From Euzebya sp. (lineage in GTDB: Bacteria; Actinomycetota; Nitriliruptoria; Euzebyales; Euzebyaceae): 64,000 nucleotides of DNA. Each line of letters opens with the position of its first letter. Position 1 is the stretch's first letter. This document shows positions 8,470 to 17,285 of this stretch, one piece after another. Below the pieces are notes generated by a model, which worked only from the letters and a program-made list of their open reading frames with translations, was not told the origin of the DNA and ran no database searches. Made by a program: the position numbers and the translations under genes. The stretch spans positions 1 to 64,000 of the forward strand of contig NZ_CAXQBR010000079.1 of NCBI RefSeq assembly GCF_964222135.1. The letters run 5' to 3'.

Positions 8470-9135
8470 GTGCGCCACCTCATGCCAACGATCCCCCTGA
8501 CCCCCGCCACAGCCCACGTCCCGCTCAGGGGCGCAGACGACGCGTTCGCGCTCGCGCTCGAGGGCGTGCGACGCAGCTACGGGCACGTCGAGGCGCTCGC
8601 ACCCCTCACCCTTCGCCTGTCACCGGGCACCGTCTGCGCTGTCACCGGGTCCAACGGGTCGGGCAAGACCACGTTGCTGCGGATCGCCGCGGGCTTGCTG
8701 CAGCCGTCCGGTGGCGTCCGCCGCGGGCGGACGCCGGCGCTGTACGCTCGGGCGGGTGGTGGCGCGCGTCCGGCCCAGACGGTCGGTCAGGCGGTGGCGT
8801 TCGCCGCATCCCTCGGCGGTGGTGACGCGGACGAGGCCGTTGCGGTGACCCGACTGGCGGAGCTGTGCAGCAGCAGGGTGGGCGAGCTGTCGGCCGGTCA
8901 GCGGGCCCGTGTGGCGCTCGCGGTGGTGGTCGCCGCCGACCCTGCAGTGGCCTGCCTGGACGAACCCGACGCCCACCTCGACGAGGCGTCGCGCCGCTGT
9001 GCCGGCACCGTCATCGAGGTGCTGGCCGGTCGCGGGTGCGCCGTCCTCGTCGCCACGCACGCCCGTCGCTGGCTGGACGGGCACTGCGATGCCGAGGTCC
9101 GCCTGGTCTCCTCGTCACCGACGGGGGCGGCATGA
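8470..9135 (+). CDS. ccmA: CcmA, ATPase of the heme-handling CcmABCD complex
   Basis: 221 aa ABC ATPase. Walker A GSNGSGKTTLL (about 60-70), signature ELSAGQRARVAL, Walker B VACLDEPDAHLD and switch His in VATHARRW are all intact. The small size and immediate coupling to ccmB identify CcmA, which powers release of holo-CcmE from CcmC. The start is GTG 8470, with ATG 8482 as an alternative; neither has an obvious Shine-Dalgarno. First gene of an eight-gene operon in which every junction overlaps. Confidence 0.9.
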   Translation: MRHLMPTIPLTPATAHVPLRGADDAFALALEGVRRSYGHVEALAPLTLRLSPGTVCAVTGSNGSGKTTLLRIAAGLLQPSGGVRRGRTPALYARAGGGARPAQTVGQAVAFAASLGGGDADEAVAVTRLAELCSSRVGELSAGQRARVALAVVVAADPAVACLDEPDAHLDEASRRCAGTVIEVLAGRGCAVLVATHARRWLDGHCDAEVRLVSSSPTGAA

Positions 9136-9788
9136 CCGGCCTGGCGATGGCGCTGGCCGTTGCCCGCCGCGACCTGGTCATCGAGGCGTCGGGCCGCCAC
9201 CTCAGCGGTGTGGTGGGCCCGTTCGCGGTGGCCGGGGTGCTGCTGGCCGGGTTGGCATTCGGCCCCGTCCCGTCGGTCTTTGATGCCGTCGCCCCAGGTT
9301 TGCCCTGGCTCGTCGTGCTGCTGCTGGCGTCCCCGCTGTCGCGCACGGTCGCGGAGGTCGAGCAGCACGATGGCTGCTGGGACCTGCTGCGCGGGCTGGT
9401 CGGCCCCGCTGCGCTGCTGTGGGGCAAGCTGGCCGTCACCTGGCTGTGGCTGGCCGGCACCTGGACCCTCACCGCCGCACTGACCATCGTGGTGCTCGAC
9501 GCCGAGCTTGCGGCGGCGGCGCTGCCGGCCGCAGTGCTGGGAACTCTGGGGCTGGCGGGTGCGGTCGTGGTCTACGGCACGGCCGCCGCCACGGGCGGCA
9601 GCGGCAGTGGTGGCGGCGGCCTGCTGGCCGCGCTGATCCTGCCCGCCGGGCTGCCGGCGCTGCTCGCGGGCACCCAGGCGGGAATGCCTGGGGTCGATCC
9701 CGGACCATGGCTCGCACTGCTCGGGGCCTATGACCTCGCTGGTCTGGCGGTGGCCTGGGCGGTCTATCCGACATTGCTTGAGGAGTGA
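9132..9788 (+). CDS. ccmB: CcmB, membrane subunit of CcmABCD
   Basis: 218 aa with six hydrophobic segments. The N-terminal cytoplasmic ARRDLVIEASGR and the loop EVEQHDGCWDLLRGLVGP before the third helix are typical of CcmB. It pairs with CcmA as the transporter-like part of the heme maturation complex. The start ATG overlaps the ccmA stop (ATGA). Confidence 0.88.
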   Translation: MTGLAMALAVARRDLVIEASGRHLSGVVGPFAVAGVLLAGLAFGPVPSVFDAVAPGLPWLVVLLLASPLSRTVAEVEQHDGCWDLLRGLVGPAALLWGKLAVTWLWLAGTWTLTAALTIVVLDAELAAAALPAAVLGTLGLAGAVVVYGTAAATGGSGSGGGGLLAALILPAGLPALLAGTQAGMPGVDPGPWLALLGAYDLAGLAVAWAVYPTLLEE

Positions 9789-10531
9789 ACGTGTCCCTTG
9801 GAGCCACACGCGTGCTGGGGGCTGCCGCCGGCGTCACCGGTGCGGCCGCCGCCGTCCTCGGTCTGGCGCTCGCGCCCCCGGACGCGGTACAGGGCGAGGC
9901 CCAGCGCCTGATGTACGTGCACGTCCCCTCAGCCTGGGTCGCCTACCTCGCCTTCGCCGTGGTGCTGCTGGCGAGCGTCGGCTACCTGCTGCGCCGAGAG
10001 CTGCGGTGGGACCGCCACGCCCAAGCCGCAGCGGAGCTCGGGGTCGGCCTGACCGGCCTGGCCATCGTGACCGGCAGCCTGTGGGGGCGACCCGTGTGGG
10101 GCGTGTGGTGGGCCTGGGAACCCCGCCTCATCACGACCGTCGTGCTGCTGGTGGTCTACCTCGGCTACCTGGGCATCCGCCGGCGCGGCGGTGACCCCCA
10201 CGCCGGGGCCCGGCGGGCCGCCGTCGTCGGCGTCGCCGCATTCGTCAACGTCCCGATCGTGCACTTCTCGGTGGTCTGGTGGCGGACGCTGCACCAGCCC
10301 CCAACCGTCCTGCGCCCCGGCGGCCCGGCAGCCGACATCCACCCGCTGATGCTGGCGGCCCTGCTCACCGGCGTGGCCGCCTTCACCCTGGCGGCCACCT
10401 GGATCCACCTGCGCCGGGTACAGGTGTTGGCCGACCACGACAGCGCCGGGCAACCCACCGCCACGCGGATCGACCATGGTCCGCAGCGGCCGCAGGTCGA
10501 GCTGACCGTCACCAGGAAGGTTTTGCGGTGA
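9785..10531 (+). CDS. ccmC: CcmC, heme delivery protein
   Basis: 248 aa, six membrane segments. The external tryptophan-rich heme motif is WGRPVWGVWWAWEPRL (about 100-115), flanked by the two expected heme-ligand histidines, H46 in LMYVHVPSAW and H160 in VPIVHFSVVWW. The family consensus has Asp (WWxWDxRL) where this protein has Glu. CcmC loads heme onto CcmE. The GTG start overlaps the ccmB stop (GTGA). Confidence 0.9.
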   Translation: MNVSLGATRVLGAAAGVTGAAAAVLGLALAPPDAVQGEAQRLMYVHVPSAWVAYLAFAVVLLASVGYLLRRELRWDRHAQAAAELGVGLTGLAIVTGSLWGRPVWGVWWAWEPRLITTVVLLVVYLGYLGIRRRGGDPHAGARRAAVVGVAAFVNVPIVHFSVVWWRTLHQPPTVLRPGGPAADIHPLMLAALLTGVAAFTLAATWIHLRRVQVLADHDSAGQPTATRIDHGPQRPQVELTVTRKVLR

Positions 10532-10620
10532 ACGGGTGGATCTGGGTGGTGGCCGGCTACGGCCTCACCATTGCAGTGTGGGCGGCGTACGCCTGGTGGA
10601 CCGTCAGGGGCGACCGATGA
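10528..10620 (+). CDS. ccmD: CcmD, small membrane subunit
   Basis: 30 aa: MNGWIWVVAGYGLT then a hydrophobic helix and a basic end (WWTVRGDR). Size, single helix, an N-terminal aromatic pattern with Tyr, and position between ccmC and ccmE identify it as CcmD, which helps release holo-CcmE from CcmABC. GTG start overlaps the ccmC stop, and its own stop overlaps the ccmE start (ATGA). Confidence 0.82.
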   Translation: MNGWIWVVAGYGLTIAVWAAYAWWTVRGDR

Positions 10621-11048
10621 TGACGGTCCGCCCACGCGTCCGGCTGCTGCTGGTCGCCGTCATGGCCGTCGCCGCCATCGGCCTCCTGGCCGCCTCGGGG
10701 TTGGACGACAGCTTGGTGTACTACCGCAGCCCCTCAGAGGTGACGACCCTGTCGGCGGACGCCGGCCGCCTGCGGCTGGGCGGTCTGGTGCAGATCGGGT
10801 CGGTGGCACGTCGAGGGCAGGACGTGCACTTCGTCCTCACCGACGGCGTCAGCCAGGTCTCCGTCGTGCACCGAGGGGACCCGCCTGGCGTGTTCCAGGA
10901 GGGCCAGGGCGCGCTGGTCGAGGGATCCCTCGACGACACCGGCGTGTTCCGCTCTGACCTGCTCATCGTCAAGCACTCCAACGAGTACAGCGCCCCCGAT
11001 GGCGAAGACGACACGCCGCCGCCCTACTCTGCAGGGGCCCGCCGGTGA
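10617..11048 (+). CDS. ccmE: CcmE, periplasmic-type heme chaperone
   Basis: 143 aa. N-terminal membrane anchor (about 9-27), then a beta-barrel domain with YYRSPSEV and the heme site IVKHSNEY: His120 followed by Tyr124, matching the HxxxY arrangement of typical CcmE. The C-terminal tail is short and acidic. It carries heme covalently from CcmC to CcmF. Overlaps ccmD (ATGA) and ccmF (GTGA). Confidence 0.92.
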   Translation: MMTVRPRVRLLLVAVMAVAAIGLLAASGLDDSLVYYRSPSEVTTLSADAGRLRLGGLVQIGSVARRGQDVHFVLTDGVSQVSVVHRGDPPGVFQEGQGALVEGSLDDTGVFRSDLLIVKHSNEYSAPDGEDDTPPPYSAGARR

Positions 11049-13039
11049 ACAATCTCCTCGGCACCGCTGCCCTCTCCCTCGGGTTCGTGGCCGCCATCGC
11101 CGCGACCGGCTGGTGGGTGTTCGCGGCCCGCCACGGCCGCTTCGACCGCCGTGCCCGACGGCTGACCGTGGTCATGTTGGCGGCCGCCGCGGCGGCCTGC
11201 GGGGTGCTGGTGTGGGCCCTGGTCACCAACGACTTCAGCGTCCGCTACGTCGCCGACAACGGTGCCCGGGCCGTGCCGCTGTACTACACCGTCATCAGCC
11301 TGTGGGCGGCGTTGGAGGGATCGCTGCTGCTGTGGTTGCTGGTGTTGTCGGGCTATGCGGTGCTGGTGATGCGCCACGTCCACCCGCGGGCGCTGACGCT
11401 GCACCCGTGGGCCATGGCGGTGCTGTGCGCAGTGGCGGTGTTCTTCTTCGGGCTGGCCCTGTTCGCCGGCAACGCCTTCCACCCGGTCTCCCCAGTCCCC
11501 ACCGACGGGCCGGGGCCCAACCCGCTGCTGCAGGACCACCCGCTGATGGGCATCCACCCGCCCATGCTCTACCTCGGCTATGTCGGGCTGACCGTCCCCT
11601 TCGCCTATGCCGTCGCCGCCCTGATCACCGGCCGGACCGGACGGGGGTGGCTGATCGCCACGCGGCGCTGGACCCTGGCCGCCTGGACCTTCCTCACCGC
11701 CGGCGTCATGCTGGGCGCCTGGTGGTCCTATGAGGTCCTCGGATGGGGCGGGTACTGGGCGTGGGACCCGGTGGAGAACGCCTCGATCCTCCCGTGGTTC
11801 ACCGCCACCGCTCTGATCCACTCAGTGATGGTCCAGGAGCGCCGCGCCACCCTCCGGGTGTGGAACCTGTCGTTGGCCGTCTCCAGCTTCCTACTGGTGC
11901 TGCTCGGCACCTTCCTGACCCGCAGCGGTGTGGTCGCCAGCGTCCACGCCTTCTCCCAATCCGCCATCGGCCCGGCGCTGCTGGCGTTCCTGGCCGTGGT
12001 GTTCGTCGCCGTCACGGGACTGTTCATCTGGCGATCCGACCGGCTGGGGCCCGTCGAGCGCATGGAGGTGGCGCTGTCGCGCGAGTCGGTGTTCCTCGGC
12101 AACAACGTCATCCTCGTCGGGCTGGCCTTCACGGTGATGATCGGCACCGTGTTCCCGTTGCTGGTCGAGGCGGTCAACGGGGAGCGGGTCAGCGTCGGCA
12201 GCCCCTACTTCAACCGGATGGCCATCCCCCTGGCGCTTGCGATGCTGGTGCTGATGGGCATCGGCCCCCTGGTGCCCTGGGGTGCGGCGGACCTCCGCAG
12301 CCTGGGCCGGCGACTCGCCCTGCCGACAGCCGTCGGCCTGCTCGCCATCGCCGGGATGGGCGCCGCGGGGCTGCGTGGCATCGCGCCCGTCATGACGGTG
12401 GGCCTGGGCGTGTTCGTCCTGGGCACCATCATCGACCGGGTGGTGACAGGCTGGCAGGCCACACGCGCGAGCACCGACCTGCGTCCGCTGCGGGCGCTGG
12501 CGGCCACCCTCCTGCGCCGGCGGCGGCTGTACGGCGGACTGGTGGTCCACGCCGGCGTGGTCATGGCCGCGATCGCGATCGCCGCCTCCTCCTCCTACAG
12601 CACCGAAGGTCAGCAGACGCTGCAGGTCGGGGAGTCCTTCACCGTCGGCAGCTACACCGCGACGCTGGAGGGCATCACCCCGCGACGCACCGACCGCAAG
12701 ATGAGCATCACCGCGCAGGTGGCCATCGCCGACGGGGAACGTGACCTGGGGGTGTACGCGCCGGCGCTCAGCTTCTACCCGGCCGCCACCCAGGCCATCG
12801 GGACGCCGTCGGTCCGCACCCGCCTGGCAGAGGACGCCTACCTGCTCATCACCTCCGTCGACGATGATCGCACCGAGGCGACGATCCGGCTCATCATCAG
12901 CCCGCTGGTGCTGTGGCTGTGGGTCTCCGCCGGCGTCATGGTCCTGGGCGCCGTCGTCGCCGCCTGGCCCGGCCGCCGTGGCTCCGACCGGTCCCCGACG
13001 CCGACCGCCGTCAGCCAGCCGCAGGGGGTTCCGACGTGA
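11045..13039 (+). CDS. ccmF: CcmF, cytochrome c heme lyase
   Basis: 664 aa, about 14 membrane segments. The WWD-type heme-handling motif WGGYWAWDPVENASILPW is intact, with nearby TALIHSVMVQERR and the earlier LLQDHPLMGIHPPMLYLGY containing conserved histidines. A large external domain lies near the C-terminus. CcmF ligates heme from CcmE to CxxCH apocytochromes together with CcmH. GTG start overlaps ccmE. Confidence 0.93.
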   Translation: MNNLLGTAALSLGFVAAIAATGWWVFAARHGRFDRRARRLTVVMLAAAAAACGVLVWALVTNDFSVRYVADNGARAVPLYYTVISLWAALEGSLLLWLLVLSGYAVLVMRHVHPRALTLHPWAMAVLCAVAVFFFGLALFAGNAFHPVSPVPTDGPGPNPLLQDHPLMGIHPPMLYLGYVGLTVPFAYAVAALITGRTGRGWLIATRRWTLAAWTFLTAGVMLGAWWSYEVLGWGGYWAWDPVENASILPWFTATALIHSVMVQERRATLRVWNLSLAVSSFLLVLLGTFLTRSGVVASVHAFSQSAIGPALLAFLAVVFVAVTGLFIWRSDRLGPVERMEVALSRESVFLGNNVILVGLAFTVMIGTVFPLLVEAVNGERVSVGSPYFNRMAIPLALAMLVLMGIGPLVPWGAADLRSLGRRLALPTAVGLLAIAGMGAAGLRGIAPVMTVGLGVFVLGTIIDRVVTGWQATRASTDLRPLRALAATLLRRRRLYGGLVVHAGVVMAAIAIAASSSYSTEGQQTLQVGESFTVGSYTATLEGITPRRTDRKMSITAQVAIADGERDLGVYAPALSFYPAATQAIGTPSVRTRLAEDAYLLITSVDDDRTEATIRLIISPLVLWLWVSAGVMVLGAVVAAWPGRRGSDRSPTPTAVSQPQGVPT

Positions 13040-13632
13040 CCGAACCCTGCGACGGTGCCGACGTGCAGGCGGCCGATGTGGAGGAACCCGTGACCCCGAG
13101 GAGGCGGCGCTGGCCGTGGTTCGCCGTCGTGCTGGTGCTGGCTGTGGCGGCCGTGACGGTGCTGGGCACGGGGTTCGGCCGTGCCCCGACGGTCGTCGAC
13201 ACGGTGCTGATGGACCAGCCCGCCCCGCCCCTTCGGGGCCCCACCATGGAGGGCGGCACCTTCGACCTCGCCGACCACGCCGGCCAGATCGTCGTGGTGA
13301 ACGTGTGGGCGTCGTGGTGCGTGCCATGCCGCCGGGAGCATCCGGTGCTGCAGGAGGCGGCCCGTGTCCTGGCGCCGCTTGGTGTGCAGTTCGTGGGCAT
13401 CAACACCCAGGACAGCCTGGCGGACGCCCGGGCGTTCATGGACGAACTTGGTGCGCTGCCCTATCCGAGCGTGCTGGATCCCGAGGGGCGTTGGGCGGTG
13501 GAGTGGGGGACCTTCGGCGTGCCCGAGACGTTCGTCGTCGACGTCGACGGCCGCATCCGGGCCAAGCGGATTGGTGAGCTGACCGAGGGTTGGATCGTCG
13601 AGGCCGTCGGACCGCTTTTGGAGGGCCGGTGA
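13036..13632 (+). CDS. ccmG: CcmG/DsbE thioredoxin
   Basis: 198 aa from GTG. Single membrane anchor (about 27-46), thioredoxin fold with NVWASWCVPC (C95, C98), the acidic-loop segment GINTQDSLADARAFMDELG, and the cis-proline GVPETFVVD. It reduces the disulfide of apocytochrome heme sites before ligation. Overlaps ccmF and ccmH (GTGA at both ends). Confidence 0.92.
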   Translation: MTEPCDGADVQAADVEEPVTPRRRRWPWFAVVLVLAVAAVTVLGTGFGRAPTVVDTVLMDQPAPPLRGPTMEGGTFDLADHAGQIVVVNVWASWCVPCRREHPVLQEAARVLAPLGVQFVGINTQDSLADARAFMDELGALPYPSVLDPEGRWAVEWGTFGVPETFVVDVDGRIRAKRIGELTEGWIVEAVGPLLEGR

Positions 13633-14759
13633 CCCGCCGCCTGCTCGTGGCAGCGGCGGCCACGATCCTGCTGGGTCTGGCCGGGTCGGGGTTGTGGCAG
13701 GCGGTGCAGCCGGCCCCGATGACGGCGCAGGACCGGGTCAACGCGATCGCGGTGACGCTGCGGTGTCCCACCTGTCAGGGGCTGTCGGTGGCCGACTCCG
13801 ACGCGCCCATCTCCCAGAGCATGCGTGCGATCATCGCCGAGCAGCTGGCCGACGGGCGGACCGACGCGGAGATCCGTGGCTACTTCGTCCAGCGCTACGG
13901 CGACTGGATCCTGCTGTCCCCGCCGTCATCGGGGTTGGGATGGCTGGTGTGGGCGCTGCCGGTCGTCGGTGTCGCCGGCGGCGTCGGCCTCGCGTTCGGC
14001 CGATCCCGACGCGCCGAAGCCGTGACGGTGCCCGACGACGACCTGGAGCACAGCGCGCACCTGGCGGAGCTGTACGCCGAAGGTCAGATCGCGCTGCCGC
14101 AGACCCCGGCCGGCGACCGTCTCGAAGCCGCGCTCGAGCTGGCACGGTCGGTCACCGACGAGTCCGCCGGCCCAGTCGCGTCCGGGGCTGACCAGCAGGC
14201 GCGGCGGCAGATCGCAACGGCGCTGGCGGCGCAGCGGCGCGAGGCGCACGTCGCCCAGGTCGCCGCTGCGCCACGTCCGCCGCCGGAGCGGCCGGCAACG
14301 GCGGCCAGCGGCGGGTTCGGTCGCCGGTGGGCGTGGGCGAGCGGCGCGGCCGTCTTCCTTGCCGTCATCGCCGGAGTGCTGCTGCTGAGCCTCGCCCCCC
14401 GCGGACCCGGTGACCTGCCGACGGGCAACCTTCCCCGGGCCGCGTCGGCACCGGCGGTCGCCGCTGAGGCGTCCGCCCTGGATGCGGCGGTGGCCCAGGA
14501 TCCCGGGGACATCCCAGCACGACTGGAGCTGGCGGCCAGGCTGCTGCAGGCCGGCGACACCGTCGGCGCCCGTCAGCACGCCCGAACCGTGCTGGAACAG
14601 CGGCCCGACCAGCCGGACGGGCTGTTGCTGCTCGGCCTGGCGATGGCGGCAGAGGGAGCCCCGGCGGCACCGCAGACGTTCCAGCGGTACCTGAACGCCG
14701 CCCCGCCGGACCACCCCGGGATCCCGCTGGCCCGGTCACTGCTGGAGCCGCAGGATTGA
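13629..14759 (+). CDS. ccmH: CcmH-CcmI fusion
   Basis: 376 aa. Residues 1-115 form a CcmH unit: signal/anchor, LRCPTCQGLSVADS with the redox pair C46/C49, and a following membrane helix. After a hydrophilic linker and another helix (about 238-258), residues 285-376 form TPR-like helices as in CcmI, which chaperones apocytochrome. Fusion of the two is known in other System I operons. GTG start overlaps ccmG; the stop overlaps the cupredoxin ATG (TGATG). Confidence 0.9.
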   Translation: MTRRLLVAAAATILLGLAGSGLWQAVQPAPMTAQDRVNAIAVTLRCPTCQGLSVADSDAPISQSMRAIIAEQLADGRTDAEIRGYFVQRYGDWILLSPPSSGLGWLVWALPVVGVAGGVGLAFGRSRRAEAVTVPDDDLEHSAHLAELYAEGQIALPQTPAGDRLEAALELARSVTDESAGPVASGADQQARRQIATALAAQRREAHVAQVAAAPRPPPERPATAASGGFGRRWAWASGAAVFLAVIAGVLLLSLAPRGPGDLPTGNLPRAASAPAVAAEASALDAAVAQDPGDIPARLELAARLLQAGDTVGARQHARTVLEQRPDQPDGLLLLGLAMAAEGAPAAPQTFQRYLNAAPPDHPGIPLARSLLEPQD

Positions 14760-15127
14760 TGCGGCGGACCGCAGCCCTGGGCGTGGCCGTGCTGCTCGCC
14801 AGTGCCTGCACCCCAGGCCCCGTCCCCGTCGACGCGGTGCAGGCGGCCGACACCATCGATGTCGGGCTAACCGACTTCGCCATCGCGACATCCGCGGAAC
14901 GACTCGTCGACGGCGTGGTGACGGTGCAGGTGACCAACGCGGGCGCCACCGCACATGACCTCCGGGTAGCCGGCGGCGACGTCCAGCGCGCGACGAGTGT
15001 CCTGCCCCCCGGTGCGTCGACGGTCATCCGGCTTAACGCCTCAGGCGAGGAGACGCTCAACCTGTGGTGCACCCTGCCGGGGCACCGCCGTCAGGGCATG
15101 GAGGCAACCCTCCGCGTCGGCAGCTGA
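14759..15127 (+). CDS. Secreted cupredoxin lipoprotein
   Basis: 122 aa. The signal sequence ends in LLASAC, a near-consensus lipobox with C17. The type I copper ligands are visible in order: His66 (TAHDLRV), Cys104, His109 and Met114 (LWCTLPGHRRQGM). Such plastocyanin-like proteins carry single electrons. Translational overlap with ccmH puts it in the ccm operon, so it may exchange electrons with the cytochromes matured there, or substitute for the decayed cytochrome at 3622. Confidence 0.82.
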   Translation: MRRTAALGVAVLLASACTPGPVPVDAVQAADTIDVGLTDFAIATSAERLVDGVVTVQVTNAGATAHDLRVAGGDVQRATSVLPPGASTVIRLNASGEETLNLWCTLPGHRRQGMEATLRVGS

Positions 15128-15167
15128 GCCAGTGCCTACTGGAACTACTCACCGCGGAAGGCTCACC

Positions 15168-15863
15168 GTGACTCGCCTGGTCCTCGTCGTCGAAGACGAG
15201 CCGAAGATCCGCGAACTCGTGCGCGGCTACCTGGAACGCGACGGGTTCGGCGTGCTGACGACCGACTCGGGTGCGGAGGCGCTGGACCTGTGGCGCCACG
15301 GCACACCCGACCTGCTCATCGTCGACCTCGGACTGCCTGACGTATCAGGTGAATCCCTCATCCGCGAGGTGCGCCGACAGTCCGACGTACCGATCATCGT
15401 GCTCACGGCCCGAGCTGCCGAGGAGGACCGGATCGATGGCTTGGAGCTCGGCGTCGACGACTACGTCGCCAAGCCGTTCAGCCCGCGGGAACTGGTCCTA
15501 CGGGTGGGCGCGGTACTGCGCCGGGGCGTTGCCCAGGAGGTCCCTGCGCGCCGGTCGTACGGCGGTGGCGATCTGATCCTGGACGACGAACGTCGTGAGG
15601 TCGGGGCACATGGCGAGGTGGTGGAGCTTACCCCCACCGAATGGTCGGTGTTGCAGGCGCTCGCACGGGTTCCCGGGCGCGTGTACTCCCGCCTGGAACT
15701 GGTCAACGACGCCCGCGGCTATGAGTTCGCCGGCTACGAGCGCACCATCGACACGCACGTGAAGAACCTGCGTCGCAAGGTCGAGCACGACCCGGGGGCA
15801 CCGACCATCGTCGAGACCGTTGTGGGTGTCGGCTACCGGTTCGGCCTGTGCGCGGATGGGTGA
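15168..15863 (+). CDS. OmpR-family response regulator
   Basis: 231 aa. Receiver domain with acidic pair E9/D10, phosphoacceptor D53 (LLIVDLGLPD), Thr in IIVLTAR and Lys in YVAKPFSP, then a winged helix at about 140-228 (ELTPTEWSVLQAL, YERTIDTHVKNLRRKVE). Start GTG 15168 is preceded by GCGGAAGG. The region just upstream has CTACT twice, 8 nt apart. Its kinase partner overlaps downstream but is disrupted, so phosphorylation must come from elsewhere if this regulator still works. Confidence 0.88.
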   Translation: MTRLVLVVEDEPKIRELVRGYLERDGFGVLTTDSGAEALDLWRHGTPDLLIVDLGLPDVSGESLIREVRRQSDVPIIVLTARAAEEDRIDGLELGVDDYVAKPFSPRELVLRVGAVLRRGVAQEVPARRSYGGGDLILDDERREVGAHGEVVELTPTEWSVLQALARVPGRVYSRLELVNDARGYEFAGYERTIDTHVKNLRRKVEHDPGAPTIVETVVGVGYRFGLCADG

Positions 15864-17223
15864 CCCGACGGTCCCCCGACCGATCGGCCTCCTCCCCCGC
15901 CTCGCCGTTGTCTTCATCGCCGTGGCGCTGGCCGCCATCGCCGTCGTGGCGCTGCTGACGTTCCTCGCCGCACGCGCGCAGGTCACCTCATTCGCGGCCC
16001 AGGACAGAGCCGATACCGCCGACCTGATCGGTGTCGCGCTGCACGAGGCCTACGACGCGGCAGACGGCTGAGCGGATGCGGACCTCACCCCTGCAGTCAC
16101 GCTCGCCGCCGCCGCCAGGGCCACCCTGGAAGTCGTGGATGCCGACGGGACCCCCGTCGCCGATTCGGGTCTGGCGATGAACAACATGATGGCCGGCATG
16201 CAGGCCGCCGATCCCAGACCGCTGGGCGACTCCCGCGAGGTGCCATTGATCGTCGACGGCGTGCGGATCGGCAGCATGACGCTGCGGTTCCCGGCCGAGG
16301 AGCTTGCGGCCGCGAGGCGGAGCTGCTGGCCGCGCTGAGCCGCACCGCACTGCTCAGCTCACTCGTTGCCGCACTGCTCGCCCTCGTGGCGGCACTGCTG
16401 GTCGCCCGGCGGATCACCCTGCCGCTGCGCACCCTCGCGACGACGGTCCGGCGGTTCGGAGCGGGCGATCCCACGGCACGAGCCGACGCCAGGGCTGCGG
16501 GTGAGATCGGGGAGGTCGGCGCGGCGTTCAACCGCATGGCCGACGTGCTGGCCCGCCGCGCCCGTCAGCGCCGCCAGTTCGCGGCCACGGTCGCCCATGA
16601 GCTGCGCACACCAATCGCGGTCCTGCAGGCGACCGTCGAGGCGATGATCGACGGCGTCGAGCAGCCTTCGTCCGATGCGTTCGCCGCCCTCCACGAGCAG
16701 GTGCTGCGCCTGACGCGCAACGTCGCGGTCTGGAGTCGCTGTCAGCGGCCGAAGGGGCCGACCTCAGCCTCACCCTGGCCCCGACCAACCTGGCCGACGT
16801 GGCAGCGCACGCCGCGCATGCGCTCGACCCGCTGTTCGCCAGCGGTGACGTGACGCTGCGGTCGGTGCTGCAGGACGTCGACGTCCACGGCGATGCCGAC
16901 TGTCTGCGTCAGGTGGTGACCAACCTGCTGTCCAACGTCCTGAAGTTCACACCCGAGGGCGGGACGGTGACGCTGTCGGTTCGACCGCGCGACGGGCATG
17001 CCGAGCTGTCTATCGCCGACACCGGACGGGTATCCCAGCCGATGACCAGCACCACATCTTCGAACCCTTCTGGCGCGGGCGCAACGCCGCGGGGGTCGGC
17101 GGCCACGGCGTCGGCTTGACGATCGTGGCCGAGCTCGTCCGCTCACACGGTGGCGCGGTCACCGTCCACAACGAGGAAGGTCGCGGCGCTGTCGTCCTCG
17201 TACAACTCCCACTGTCGCGCTGA
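15856..17223 (+). pseudogene. Disrupted sensor histidine kinase
   Basis: All parts of a HAMP-type kinase are readable, in several frames: N-terminal helix, a Met-rich sensor segment (MNNMMAGMQ), HAMP around ITLPLRTLATTVRR, phosphoacceptor box VAHELRTPI, N box NLLSNVLKFTPEGG, then the G2 box GHGVGLTIVAELVRSHGG to a stop at 17221. It is broken by an in-frame TGA at 16069, a frame change near 16305, another near 16725, and a one-base loss near 17028 (GACACCGGACGGG). It is either a decaying gene or a cluster of sequencing indels. The ATG overlaps the regulator gene. Confidence 0.75.
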
Positions 17224-17285
17224 TCTCCATCACATCTTCACACGCCCTTCACGCGGTGCCCGCAGGGGCCGGGGAAGGTATGGGC

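Noticed and set aside
10165-14714. Several long antisense frames opposite the ccm operon
   Set aside because: They mirror codon bias of the ccm genes and have no starts, ribosome-binding sites or domains.
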